A stretch of 37,592 nucleotides of DNA from Nitriliruptorales bacterium (lineage in GTDB: Bacteria; Actinomycetota; Nitriliruptoria; Nitriliruptorales; Nitriliruptoraceae): positions 1 through 37,592 of the forward strand of contig JAGXFT010000009.1 of NCBI GenBank assembly GCA_024637135.1. The letters are read 5' to 3'. The first letter of the stretch is position 1. Each line of letters opens with the position of its first letter. This document shows, in pieces, positions 23,449 through 31,194 of this stretch. The translations under genes were made by a program, and so were the position numbers. A model generated the notes under the pieces. It saw only the letters and a program-made list of their open reading frames with translations, ran no database searches and was not told where the DNA came from.

Positions 23449-24534
23449 GTAGAGGCCGCGCGGGCGGAACAGGCGGTCGTGGACGCTGATGGCGTAGCTG
23501 TCGGACATGCCGGCCACGTAGTCCACGGCCTGCTGGAGGGGATGGTCCGACGCACTGGCGTAGCCCGGCGGGATCTCGTCGGGGTGGTCGGCGAAGTGAT
23601 CGACCAGCGACCTGATCAGGCGGATCGCCTTGACGTTGTGCTCGCGCGACTCGTCCCGCAGGTAGACGTCGGCGAACATGAACGCGCGCAGGTCGTGGAA
23701 GGCCTGCAACTGCCGGCCGTGCATGGTCAGTTCACCGGCCTCGGACGACGCCACGATCACGTCGGTGGCCATCGTCTCGATCCAGTCCCCCGGCTCCCCG
23801 AAGGTGGCCAGCACGTGCTCGGGAACCATGTCGACGGTCAGCACGCCGGCGCGCATCGCGTCCTCGGCGTCGTGGGCGAGGTAGGCGATCCGGTCGGCGA
23901 AGCGGCAGACCATCCCCTCGGCGGTGTCCGGCGGTGGGTCGTTGCGCCACGACGAGCCCCGGATCCCGTCGCGAACCTCGTAGGTGAGGTTCAACGGCTC
24001 GAGCTTGTCGACGATCCGCAACGACTGGACGGCGTGCTGCCACTCCCCCAACGGCGCGCCCAACGTGACCATGTACGGCGACAGCGCCTCCTCGCCGGTG
24101 TGCCCGAACGGCGAGTGCCCGAGGTCGTGGCCCAGGCAGATCGCCTCCGCCAGGGCCTCGTTCAACCCCAGCCCGACCGCGATCGCACGTCCGACCTGCG
24201 CGACCTTCAGCGTGTGGGTCATGCGCGTGACGAAGTGGTCGCCCTCGGGGTTGAGGAACACCTGGGTCTTGTGCTTGAGCCGGCGGAACGCCTTGGAGTG
24301 CAGGATCCGGTCGCGGTCACGTTCGAACGGCGTGCGCCAGTCGTGGTCGTCCTCGGGCTCCTCGCGCCCGCGCGATTCGTCGGACCTGGTCGCCGCCGGC
24401 GACAACCACTCGTGCTCCCACGCGATCCGCGCCGCGCGGTCGCGTGCGGTCATGGGCCCATCTGGCGAGGCCGGGGCATCGGGCTCGGGCAGCCGGGTGG
24501 GGGTGCCGGTGTCCAGGGTTCGTTGGAAGGTCAT
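23446..24534 (-). CDS. dgt: dGTPase-like dNTP triphosphohydrolase (HD domain), 362 aa
   Basis: HD-domain enzyme that splits dNTPs into nucleoside and triphosphate, tuning the dNTP pool. HSKAFRRLKHKTQVF (79-93), TRMTHTLKVAQVGRAIA with His107, and the HD pair in LGHDLGHSPFGHTGEEAL (His136-Asp137) are the family motifs; the second Asp is in IAYLAHDAEDA. The first ~27 residues are Pro/Thr/Asp-rich; ATG 24453 (MTARDRAARI) is an alternative start. The gene encodes the shorter, dGTPase-like type 2 subfamily length. It is separated from the phn operon upstream by a strong hairpin. Confidence 0.93.
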   Translation of the reverse strand: MTFQRTLDTGTPTRLPEPDAPASPDGPMTARDRAARIAWEHEWLSPAATRSDESRGREEPEDDHDWRTPFERDRDRILHSKAFRRLKHKTQVFLNPEGDHFVTRMTHTLKVAQVGRAIAVGLGLNEALAEAICLGHDLGHSPFGHTGEEALSPYMVTLGAPLGEWQHAVQSLRIVDKLEPLNLTYEVRDGIRGSSWRNDPPPDTAEGMVCRFADRIAYLAHDAEDAMRAGVLTVDMVPEHVLATFGEPGDWIETMATDVIVASSEAGELTMHGRQLQAFHDLRAFMFADVYLRDESREHNVKAIRLIRSLVDHFADHPDEIPPGYASASDHPLQQAVDYVAGMSDSYAISVHDRLFRPRGLY

Positions 24535-24554
24535 GGCGCTCTCGAGGATCGGCA

Positions 24555-24604
24555 GTCGAGTGTGCGCATCGCCCCGGTGTCCCGGGCCAATGCGCGCACT
24601 CGAC
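24555..24604. terminator. Long hairpin at the end of the phn operon
   Basis: 15-bp stem with a single G-U-type mismatch: GTCGAGTGTGCGCAT (24555-24569) against ATGCGCGCACTCGAC (24590-24604). The 20-nt loop CGCCCCGGTGTCCCGGGCCA can itself pair in part. It lies between phnE (stop 24673) and dgt, both on the minus strand, so it should end phn transcription before dgt. Confidence 0.75.
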
Positions 24605-24650
24605 GTCAGGTGGTGGTGGACGGTCAGGTGGCGGCGGTCAGGTGGTGACG
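24605..24650. repeat. Three short GTCAGGTGG repeats
   Basis: GTCAGGTGG occurs at 24605, 24623 and 24637, with 18- and 14-bp spacing, just beside the hairpin and before the phnE stop. No function is evident. Confidence 0.5.
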
Positions 24651-24672
24651 GGCGAGGGAGGCCTGGTCGGGG

Positions 24673-25614
24673 TCACTGGTCTCCCGCGCCACCCGGACCG
24701 CCACCGCGGTCGTGGACGATGATCGAGGCCTCGCCGAGGGCGTCGGGGTCGATGCTGGAGTCGTCGACGGTCCCGTCGGGGCCGGTGACGATGCGACGGC
24801 GGATCCGACCCGAGACGGCGTCGACGGCGATGGTGGCGACGATCACCACGACCAGCGCGATGCCGGCGCGTTCCCACACCTTGAACGAGATGTACTGGCT
24901 CAACAGCGTGCCGATGCCGCCCGCGCCGACCACGCCCAGCACGGCGGAGGCCCGGATGTTGACCTCGAACCGGTACATCGCGAACGACGCCAGTTCGGGC
25001 ATGACCTGGGGCAGCACGCCCCACCGCAGGCGCTGGGGACTCGTGGCCCCGACGGCGTCGGCAGCCTCGATCGGGCCGCGGTCCAGGCCCTCGATGATCT
25101 CGTAGCACAACTTGCCCAGGGTCCCCACGGACCCGACCGCGATGGCCATGACCCCGGTGCGTGCCGTCAACCCGAACACCGGGATGAACGCCACGGCCAG
25201 GATGAGTTCCGGAATCGCGCGCAACACGTTGAACACCTGGCGGACGACGAAGACCACGGGACGCGGCGCGAGGTTCTCGGCGGCCAGGAACGCCATCGGG
25301 ATGGACACGATCGTCGCCAGCACGGTGCCGAGCCACGCGATCGCGATCGATTCCCACATCGCCGACACCAGGCCGGGCAGTGCCGACCAGTCCGGATCGC
25401 GGAACATCAGCCACAGGATCCGCCCGAACGCGGGGATCGCCCCCAGCAACCGGTTGAAGCGGATGTCGGCGGTCAGGCCCCAGGCCAACAGGGCCACGAC
25501 GACCATCGTCACGACCCAGCGGAAGACCTCCATGCCCTTCTCGGGTCGCACGGCGGCGGCAGCACGCTCCTGCCTCGACGACTCCACGTCGGTGTCCATC
25601 TCGGGGTGGCTCAC
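24673..25614 (-). CDS. phnE: Phosphonate-type ABC transporter permease PhnE (second copy), 313 aa
   Basis: Inner-membrane permease of a PhnCDE-type importer. After a charged N-terminal segment (about 35 residues) there are about six hydrophobic helices, with the EAA-type coupling motif (EAADAVGATSPQRLRWGVLPQV) between them, followed by RFEVNIRASAVLGVVGAGGIG, the PhnE signature. The C-terminal tail is acidic and Gly-rich (about 35 residues), unusual for the family. Start GTG 25614 (VSHPEMDTD) overlaps the stop of the first phnE by four bases (GTGA). Together the two permeases probably form a heterodimer with PhnC. Confidence 0.9.
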   Translation of the reverse strand: MSHPEMDTDVESSRQERAAAAVRPEKGMEVFRWVVTMVVVALLAWGLTADIRFNRLLGAIPAFGRILWLMFRDPDWSALPGLVSAMWESIAIAWLGTVLATIVSIPMAFLAAENLAPRPVVFVVRQVFNVLRAIPELILAVAFIPVFGLTARTGVMAIAVGSVGTLGKLCYEIIEGLDRGPIEAADAVGATSPQRLRWGVLPQVMPELASFAMYRFEVNIRASAVLGVVGAGGIGTLLSQYISFKVWERAGIALVVVIVATIAVDAVSGRIRRRIVTGPDGTVDDSSIDPDALGEASIIVHDRGGGPGGAGDQ

Positions 25615-26441
25615 ACCAGTCTCCTGCGGAAGTACAGCGACAACCGCTCGACCAGGAAGGTGATGATGAAGAAGAGCACGATCAGGCCCCACACCTGGCG
25701 CCAGGCCCGGGCGTTGCGGTAGAAGTCGATCAGTTGGCCGATGCCGCCGGCACCGACCAGCCCCAGCACGGCCGAGGCGCGCAGGTTCAGTTCGAAGTTG
25801 TAGAGCAGGAAGGAGATGTAGGACGACAGGACCTGGGGGACGATCGCGGTGCGCAGCATCGCGGTGTGGCCGGCACCGGTGGCGTGGGCGGCCTCGACCG
25901 GTCCGAGGTCGATCCCGTCCAGCACGTCACTGGTGAGCTTGGACGTCACGGCGATCGAGAAGAAGATCAGCGACAGGATGCCGGGCAGCACGCCGATGCC
26001 CACCATCGCCACGAACAGCAGCGCCCACAGCACGTCGGGGATGGCCCGGACGACGTTGTTGAAGGCCTTGGCGATGGTGTACACGGCGTTGTTCGGCGCC
26101 CCGACCCGGCTGTTCCACAACGCCAGCGGCAGCGCCGCGAAGCCGCCGACGATGGTCCCGATGACCGCCATCTGGACGGTCTCGACGAAGGCGCTCAGGG
26201 CCCGCGTGTTCGTGACCTGCGTCCAGTCGAGGTGGAGCAGTCCGGCGAAGGACGAGTTCGGGCGTCCGAGGTCCTCCACGATCCCGGCCAGCGAGAAGTC
26301 GGTGGCGTACACGGTCACCGCCGTGAAGACCACGACGAGCAGGCCCATCGCGATCGCGAACGGCGACACCGGCGGCTTGTCCGGACGCGGTGCGGGTGCG
26401 CGCGACGACCGGCGGGTGCCGGGAGTGGCGGTCGTGCTCAC
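25611..26441 (-). CDS. phnE: Phosphonate-type ABC transporter permease PhnE (first copy), 276 aa
   Basis: Inner-membrane permease. A Pro/Arg-rich cytoplasmic N-terminus (about 25 residues) is followed by a first helix (FAIAMGLLVVVFTAVTVYA) and about five more. The coupling helix region is DLGPVEAAHATGAGHTAMLRTAIVPQV, and LYNFELNLRASAVLGLVGAGGIGQL is the family signature. It differs from the second PhnE in about half of residues by eye, so it is an old duplicate. Start 26441 overlaps the phnC stop by four bases, giving a phnC-phnE-phnE translationally coupled unit. Confidence 0.9.
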   Translation of the reverse strand: MSTTATPGTRRSSRAPAPRPDKPPVSPFAIAMGLLVVVFTAVTVYATDFSLAGIVEDLGRPNSSFAGLLHLDWTQVTNTRALSAFVETVQMAVIGTIVGGFAALPLALWNSRVGAPNNAVYTIAKAFNNVVRAIPDVLWALLFVAMVGIGVLPGILSLIFFSIAVTSKLTSDVLDGIDLGPVEAAHATGAGHTAMLRTAIVPQVLSSYISFLLYNFELNLRASAVLGLVGAGGIGQLIDFYRNARAWRQVWGLIVLFFIITFLVERLSLYFRRRLV

Positions 26442-27292
26442 TCGGGTGCCCCACCCTCGATCGGGACACTGCCGGCCGCCGCCTGCACGTCGGCCTCGTC
26501 GGCGTCGCCCATCACGTCCTCGGCCGTCAGGCTGCGGCCGTAGATGTCGCGGAACACCCGGTCGTCGGCAGCCGAGCCCGGCCCGTCGAACACCAACTCC
26601 CCCGACCGCAGGCCGATGATCCGGTCGGCGTACCGGGTGGCGAGGTCGAGGAAGTGCAGGTTCACGATCGTGGTGATCCCGAGTTCACGGTTGATCTGTT
26701 GGAGGTAGCGCATGACCGCGTGCGAGGTCGGCGGGTCCAGCGACGCCACCGGCTCGTCGGCCAGGATGATCGATGGTTCCTGCGCCAGGGCACGCGCGAT
26801 GCCGACCCGTTGCTGCTGGCCACCCGACAGGTTCGACGCGCGCACGTAGGCCTTCTCGACGATCTCGACCCGTTCGAGCGCGCGCATCGCGATCTCGATG
26901 TCGTCCTTGGGGTACATCCCCAGCAGCGTCCGCCACGTCGGCACGCGGTGCAGGCGCCCCATGAGCACGTTGTTGAGGACGGTGGTGCGCGTGACCAGGT
27001 TGAAGCCCTGGAAGATCATCCCGACCTCGGCCCGGAGGTCGCGCAGGCCCGCCCCGGTCAGTCCGACGACCTCGTGGCTGCGGCGGCCGCCGTCGCCGTC
27101 GGCGGTGTCGACGGTCAACGACCCACCCGTGAGTGGGACGAGCCCGTTCACGGCGCGGATCAGGGTCGACTTGCCGGCACCGGACAGGCCGACGATCACG
27201 ACGAAGTCGCCCTGTTCGATGGTGAGGTCGAGGTCCTTCATCGCATGGACGCCACCGGGATAGGTGACCGACGCGTTGGAGAACTGGATCAT
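26438..27292 (-). CDS. phnC: Phosphonate-type ABC transporter ATPase PhnC, 284 aa
   Basis: Cytoplasmic ATPase powering the importer. Walker [10 protein letters not shown] at 35-43, Q-loop IFQGFNLV, signature LSGGQQQR, Walker B IILADEP and H-loop VNLHFLDLA are complete. There is a short acidic insert ([13 protein letters not shown]) after the Walker A helix that is not usual in PhnC. The C-terminus carries an extra Ala/Asp-rich tail. ATG 27292 has a weak GGGAC-type site upstream. The gene is separated from phnD by 229 bp including a strong hairpin. Confidence 0.93.
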   Translation of the reverse strand: MIQFSNASVTYPGGVHAMKDLDLTIEQGDFVVIVGLSGAGKSTLIRAVNGLVPLTGGSLTVDTADGDGGRRSHEVVGLTGAGLRDLRAEVGMIFQGFNLVTRTTVLNNVLMGRLHRVPTWRTLLGMYPKDDIEIAMRALERVEIVEKAYVRASNLSGGQQQRVGIARALAQEPSIILADEPVASLDPPTSHAVMRYLQQINRELGITTIVNLHFLDLATRYADRIIGLRSGELVFDGPGSAADDRVFRDIYGRSLTAEDVMGDADEADVQAAAGSVPIEGGAPE

Positions 27293-27521
27293 GCGGGTCC
27301 CTTTCCGGGGACGAGCGGGGCACGGGCGACCGGGGCGGACCGGGGCGGACCGGCCAGCACGTCGTCGTGGTGCTCCCCCCGAACGGCGCCACGCCCGGCG
27401 GCGCCACCCACTCTAGCGGCGGGCTCCGTTCGTCCCCGGCCTCGACCGGGTCCGACGGCCGACGGCGATACGGGCCACCCCCGACGTGCAGGGGTGGCCC
27501 GTATCGTGGTGCGTCAGGAGG
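27293..27521. other. phnD-phnC spacer with attenuator-like hairpin
   Basis: 229 bp without a gene. It contains the 15-bp hairpin after phnD and, nearer phnC, the 10-bp unit GGCGGACCGG in tandem around 27333-27353. No obvious separate promoter for phnC is seen, though the spacer is long enough for one. Confidence 0.5.
27467..27505. terminator. 15-bp perfect hairpin after phnD
   Basis: GATACGGGCCACCCC (27467-27481) and GGGGTGGCCCGTATC (27491-27505) pair perfectly around a 9-nt loop. It starts 17 bases after the phnD stop. No U-tract. It could stop or pause most phnD transcripts so that the binding protein outnumbers PhnC/PhnE, or protect the phnD 3' end. Confidence 0.8.
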
Positions 27522-28616
27522 TCAGTTCAGGCCGAGCTGGTCGGCCAACTGCTCCTGCAGGTCACGGATGACGTCGAACTCGCCGTCGTTGACCGGGGCC
27601 AGGCCGTCGATCTCGTACAGCTCGTCCATGACGGTGGCGCCCTCCTCGGTCTCGGAGATCGCGACCAGTGCGTCACTGATCGCCTGCGCGCCGGCCTCGT
27701 CGATGTCATCGGTCACGGCGAACCCGTCGTTGGGGATGGCCGACGACCAGCCGAACACGACGACCTTCTCGCCGACGTCCGGGGTCTGCTCGACCAGCTG
27801 GCCGCGCGCGTCGTTGAACGACACGCCGACGCTGGCGTCACCGTCGTAGACGGCCTGCACGGCGTTGTCGTGCGAGCCGGCGAAGATGGCGTCGATGCCG
27901 TTGATGGGGTCGACGCCGGCGGTCAGCAGCTGCAGGGACGGCACGGCGTAGCCGGACGTCGAACCCTGGTCGACGAACGCGACCGTCTGGCCCTCGACGT
28001 TGCTCAGCATGTCCTGGCCGATCGGGCCCTCGGCAGCATCGGTGGCCTCGTCCACGCCGTTGCAGAACAGGAAGGTCTCGCCGCCCTCCTGCTCGACGCC
28101 GACGGGCTCGTCCTCGCAGTAGGTGTCGGGGTCGTTGGTGAACCACTGGGTCACGTAGGAGAAGGACCCGAAGCGCTCGGCCTGCAGGATCAGGTCGGAC
28201 CCGACGGCCTCGGCCTGGACCATCTGCAGCGGCCCGAGACCACCGGCGACGTGGGCCTGGCCGGACTCCAGCGCGGCGATGACACCGGCGTAGTCGGTCG
28301 GCACCTGGGCCTCGACGGTCACGCCCAGTTCCTCACCGAGCATGTCGGCCAGGGGCTGGGCCGTCTCGATCAGGCCACCGGTCTCCTGCGACGGGGTCAG
28401 GGTGAGGATCAGCGGGTCCGGCAGGTCGGCCATCGACTCGGTCGAGGTCTCCGACATCGACTCGGACTCCGACATGGCCGGCGACGGCTCGGACATCGAC
28501 TCGGACTCCGACATCACGGGGTCGGAGGTGGCGGACTCGGTGCTGTCGTCACCGCCACAGGCGGTCAGGACGAGGGCACCGGCGGTTGCCAGAGCAAACA
28601 GTGCGCGACGATTCAT
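27522..28616 (-). CDS. phnD: Phosphonate-type ABC transporter substrate-binding lipoprotein PhnD, 364 aa
   Basis: Extracytoplasmic binding protein capturing phosphonate, phosphite or a related oxyanion. Signal peptide MNRRALFALATAGALVLTAC ends in lipobox LTAC (Cys at 20). A Ser/Glu/Met linker with MSESESMSE twice follows (about 34-55), then LILTLTPSQETGGLIETAQPLADMLGEELGVTVE begins the periplasmic-binding fold; GQAHVAGGLGPLQMVQA and FVDQGSTSGYAVPSLQL are PhnD-family features. Two cysteines (YCEDEP, LFCNG) may form a disulfide. Start ATG 28616 has AAGGAA seven bases upstream. First gene of phnD-phnC-phnE-phnE. No C-P lyase or other phosphonate-catabolism gene is nearby. Confidence 0.92.
   Translation of the reverse strand: MNRRALFALATAGALVLTACGGDDSTESATSDPVMSESESMSEPSPAMSESESMSETSTESMADLPDPLILTLTPSQETGGLIETAQPLADMLGEELGVTVEAQVPTDYAGVIAALESGQAHVAGGLGPLQMVQAEAVGSDLILQAERFGSFSYVTQWFTNDPDTYCEDEPVGVEQEGGETFLFCNGVDEATDAAEGPIGQDMLSNVEGQTVAFVDQGSTSGYAVPSLQLLTAGVDPINGIDAIFAGSHDNAVQAVYDGDASVGVSFNDARGQLVEQTPDVGEKVVVFGWSSAIPNDGFAVTDDIDEAGAQAISDALVAISETEEGATVMDELYEIDGLAPVNDGEFDVIRDLQEQLADQLGLN
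28453..28514 (-). repeat. 23-bp direct repeat inside phnD linker
   Basis: A perfect 23-nt sequence (28453-28475 and 28492-28514) recurs 39 bp apart, i.e. 13 codons, encoding MSESESMSE twice in the linker after the lipobox. Confidence 0.85.
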
Positions 28617-28854
28617 CAGTGGGTTCCTTGGATGGGATGGTGGTGGGCCCGGAGTGCTCGGCACGGCGAGGGCCGATCGGGTCCCCGCAGTCCCACAAGA
28701 CGGGGACCTGAGCGGCCAGCCACGTCAACGATCGGGATCGTACCCCGACCCCTCGGGCCGTCCAGCCACCGGTGCGGCCACCGAACACTCGGCATCCGCA
28801 GGCCTCGTCCGAGCCAGGACTGCCCGATCCGGCGCCCTGCGAGGACTCCCGACG

Positions 28855-28860
28855 TACGAT
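28855..28860 (+). promoter_or_regulatory. Candidate -10 box TACGAT
   Basis: TAnnnT hexamer 32 bases before the GTG at 28892 of the propeller protein, with GGGAGG between. It lies in the 275-bp divergent spacer with phnD. No clear -35. Confidence 0.35.
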
Positions 28861-28891
28861 CGACCCACGGTTGCCCATCGGGAGGTTGCTC

Positions 28892-30460
28892 GTGACGGCT
28901 GGTCCCGCGGCGCTCGAGGCACCTCGACGCGTGCCCGAAGGCGGGATGGTGGTCGGCGACGACGCCCGCCAGGCGGAGGATGCGCCCAGCGGGACGCCGG
29001 CGGATCCATCGGGTCGGACCGACAGGCCGTCCGCCCGACGCTGGCTGGTCGCCGGAGCCGCAGTCCTGGTGCTCGCCGCCGGGGTGCTGGTGGCCGTGGG
29101 CAGCGACGAACCCGATGTTCGCGTCCCCGATCCTGCCACCGGGGCCATGGTGCCGGCGCCACCTGCCCCGGCGGGGCCGATCGCGTACCGATGGGCCGTT
29201 CCCGTCCCGATCCAGCGACAGTTGATCGGGCTGGCCCACGTCGGCGACCAACTGGTGTGGGCCAGCCGGCGGGGTGCCTTCGCCCAGACGGACCCGGGGT
29301 TGGTCGTGGTCGCCAATGCCACCCTCGATGGCAGCCACCGCTGGTCTCGGGCGTTCGACGACCCCAGGACCGCGGTCCTGGTGGGGAGCACGACCGACGA
29401 CCTCGCACTGCTGGCCTCGGCGCCCATCGACGACCCGCCCACCGGCCACCACGCGTTCGTCGAGCGGTCCGTGGTCGTGGCGCTGGACGCCGATGGGACA
29501 CCCCGGTGGGAGATCCCGCTGGACGGGTCGCGCGCGTCAGGCATGTTGGACGTGACCCGACGCCGACTGATCCTGCGCGACGACGTCGCGGTCCGAGAGG
29601 TCGACGTCACCGACGGGTCCATCACGGCCCGGATGCCCCATGTCGTCGACGGCGGTGCCGTGCGTGTCGCCCGGCGGTCGGGTGACACGTGGGTGGTCCC
29701 GGTCGACGCTGGCTGGGAGGTGCGCGCCGACACGGGCGAGGTGGTCCGCGTCGACACCGCACTGGCCCCGGCGGTGACCCCCGACCTGGTCGTGACGGCG
29801 GACGGCTCGTCGATCCACGCCCGTCGACGCGACGGCGGTGCGGACGCGTGGGAGGTGGACCTGGCCGCGCCCGTCGTCACCGTCGCCGCCGCGACAGCCC
29901 CCGGCACCGACCTGTCGTTGCAGGCGGGCACGTTCCCGCTGCCGCCCGCCACGGACGGGCGTGGCGGCGTGACCGTGGAGACGGCCGGAAGCGCCGACGC
30001 GGCCGAGCCGAGCACCACGCTGGTGTCCGCCGCCGGCGAGGTGGTCTCCACCGTGTCGACGGCCGAGCGCGAGCGGGTCGGCGAGCACCTCAACGTCCGC
30101 ATCGCGGTCGACGGGCAGGACTGGTCGCTGTGCGCCCGCTCGTCGTTCCCGTGGCCGCGTGACGCCTGCCCGCACGACGTCGCCGTGGCCGACGACGACG
30201 GCGACCTGGTCGGGACGGTGGACGGCGTGGTCGGCACCGGCCGCGCGTCCGGGACCTGGTCGCGCGTGACCCGGGAGGGCCTCGTCCTCCAGGACGGTGA
30301 CAGCGTGGAACTGCGACGCTGGCCGGACCTGGACCGGGGCTGGACGGTGCCGGACGGTGCCGTCGACAGCCTTGCCAGCGACATCCTGGTGGTCACCTCG
30401 ACCCGTGGGGTCGGGATCGGGACCGACGCGCGCACGGATTCGGTGGCCTGGTACAGCTGA
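28892..30460 (+). CDS. Membrane-anchored beta-propeller-like protein, 522 aa
   Basis: Unknown function. The N-terminus is disordered and contains MVVGD, then one transmembrane helix at about 51-70 (WLVAGAAVLVLAAGVLVAVG), with the rest outside. The extracellular part has repeated strands typical of PQQ/WD-type propellers: QLIGLAHVGDQLVWASRRG, VVALDADGTPRWEIPLDG, VREVDVTDGSITARM, and so on. Two cysteines (LCARS, ACPHD) near residue 420 could form a disulfide. No catalytic motif or PQQ ligand is clear. GTG 28892 is chosen for the strong GGGAGG six bases upstream. It has a paralogue at 31195-32643. Confidence 0.75.
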   Translation: MTAGPAALEAPRRVPEGGMVVGDDARQAEDAPSGTPADPSGRTDRPSARRWLVAGAAVLVLAAGVLVAVGSDEPDVRVPDPATGAMVPAPPAPAGPIAYRWAVPVPIQRQLIGLAHVGDQLVWASRRGAFAQTDPGLVVVANATLDGSHRWSRAFDDPRTAVLVGSTTDDLALLASAPIDDPPTGHHAFVERSVVVALDADGTPRWEIPLDGSRASGMLDVTRRRLILRDDVAVREVDVTDGSITARMPHVVDGGAVRVARRSGDTWVVPVDAGWEVRADTGEVVRVDTALAPAVTPDLVVTADGSSIHARRRDGGADAWEVDLAAPVVTVAAATAPGTDLSLQAGTFPLPPATDGRGGVTVETAGSADAAEPSTTLVSAAGEVVSTVSTAERERVGEHLNVRIAVDGQDWSLCARSSFPWPRDACPHDVAVADDDGDLVGTVDGVVGTGRASGTWSRVTREGLVLQDGDSVELRRWPDLDRGWTVPDGAVDSLASDILVVTSTRGVGIGTDARTDSVAWYS

Positions 30461-30502
30461 TTCGTGCGCCCCGGCCGAGCGCCGATCGAGCGCCGACCGA
30501 GT

Positions 30503-31054
30503 TCAGCCCTGCCGGTCGACCAACGTCGCGAAGTCGTCCCAGCCGTGGACGTCCTGCGCCCCCGCGAGCGGTTCGTTCCAGGGCCGCACGAACCGGCACA
30601 CGACGGCGTCCGGACGCTCGCGCAGCAACGGGGGCAGCACGAGTGGTGAGTCGTCGAGGTAGACGTCGCAGGCCACCGCCCACTTGTCGTCGCGCATGTG
30701 GACCTCGCGGGTGGGCAGGCCCTGGTCGGCGATCCAGTGGTAGGTGTCGTGGATGGCCCACCACGGCTTGGAGGTCAGGATCACGATGTCGTGGCCGTCC
30801 CGGGCGAGTCGGTGGAGGGTGTCCACCGCGCCGCGGTAGGTGTCGAGGTGGCGGAAGATGCTGGGCCGCCGATCCCCGCCCCGAGCCCACCACCAGAAGT
30901 CGCCCATGGAGGCGAAGCCACCGACGTGGTGCAGCCCGTCCCAACTGGTAACCAGGTCGGCGGTCAGGTCCGAGCCGTGCTCCTCGGCGTGCAGGCCCAT
31001 CCAGCCCGCGTTGAAGTCGGCCACGACCCCGTCCAGGTCGATCCCCAACCGCAT
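30503..31054 (-). CDS. HAD-family 5'(3')-deoxyribonucleotidase-like protein (NT5C), 183 aa
   Basis: Small haloacid dehalogenase hydrolase of the NT5C type, which dephosphorylates nucleotides. Motif I is DLDGVVAD with the nucleophile Asp6 and acid Asp8; motif II is ILTSKP; motif III/IV are in HMRDDKWAVACDVYLDDSP. The length fits. Substrate, nucleotide or another phosphate, is not fixed by sequence. It lies on the opposite strand between the two paralogous propeller genes, 42 bp from the end of the first, so it is not co-transcribed with either. Start ATG 31054 (MRLGIDLDG). Confidence 0.85.
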   Translation of the reverse strand: MRLGIDLDGVVADFNAGWMGLHAEEHGSDLTADLVTSWDGLHHVGGFASMGDFWWWARGGDRRPSIFRHLDTYRGAVDTLHRLARDGHDIVILTSKPWWAIHDTYHWIADQGLPTREVHMRDDKWAVACDVYLDDSPLVLPPLLRERPDAVVCRFVRPWNEPLAGAQDVHGWDDFATLVDRQG

Positions 31055-31194
31055 CCGTGCTCCCCGTCTCGTCGGTCGGCCACGCTACCGCGACGGCGGT
31101 GGGAGTCGGATCGATGACCCGGATCGCGTTGACGAGGGGCGGCATCGCCCCGCCGGATACCGTCGATCGCGACCTCGACCGCCAGGGAGCCCGC

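Noticed and set aside
23269-24648. Plus-strand 459-codon frame over dgt
   Set aside because: It mirrors the dNTPase gene, which has the HD motif and normal family length.
26390-27571. Plus-strand 393-codon frame over phnC
   Set aside because: It is antisense to phnC, which carries all ABC ATPase motifs; the plus-strand frame is composition-driven.
28430-28520. Possible insertion element at the repeats in phnD
   Set aside because: The repeat is in frame (39 bp, 13 codons) and encodes a linker in an intact gene.
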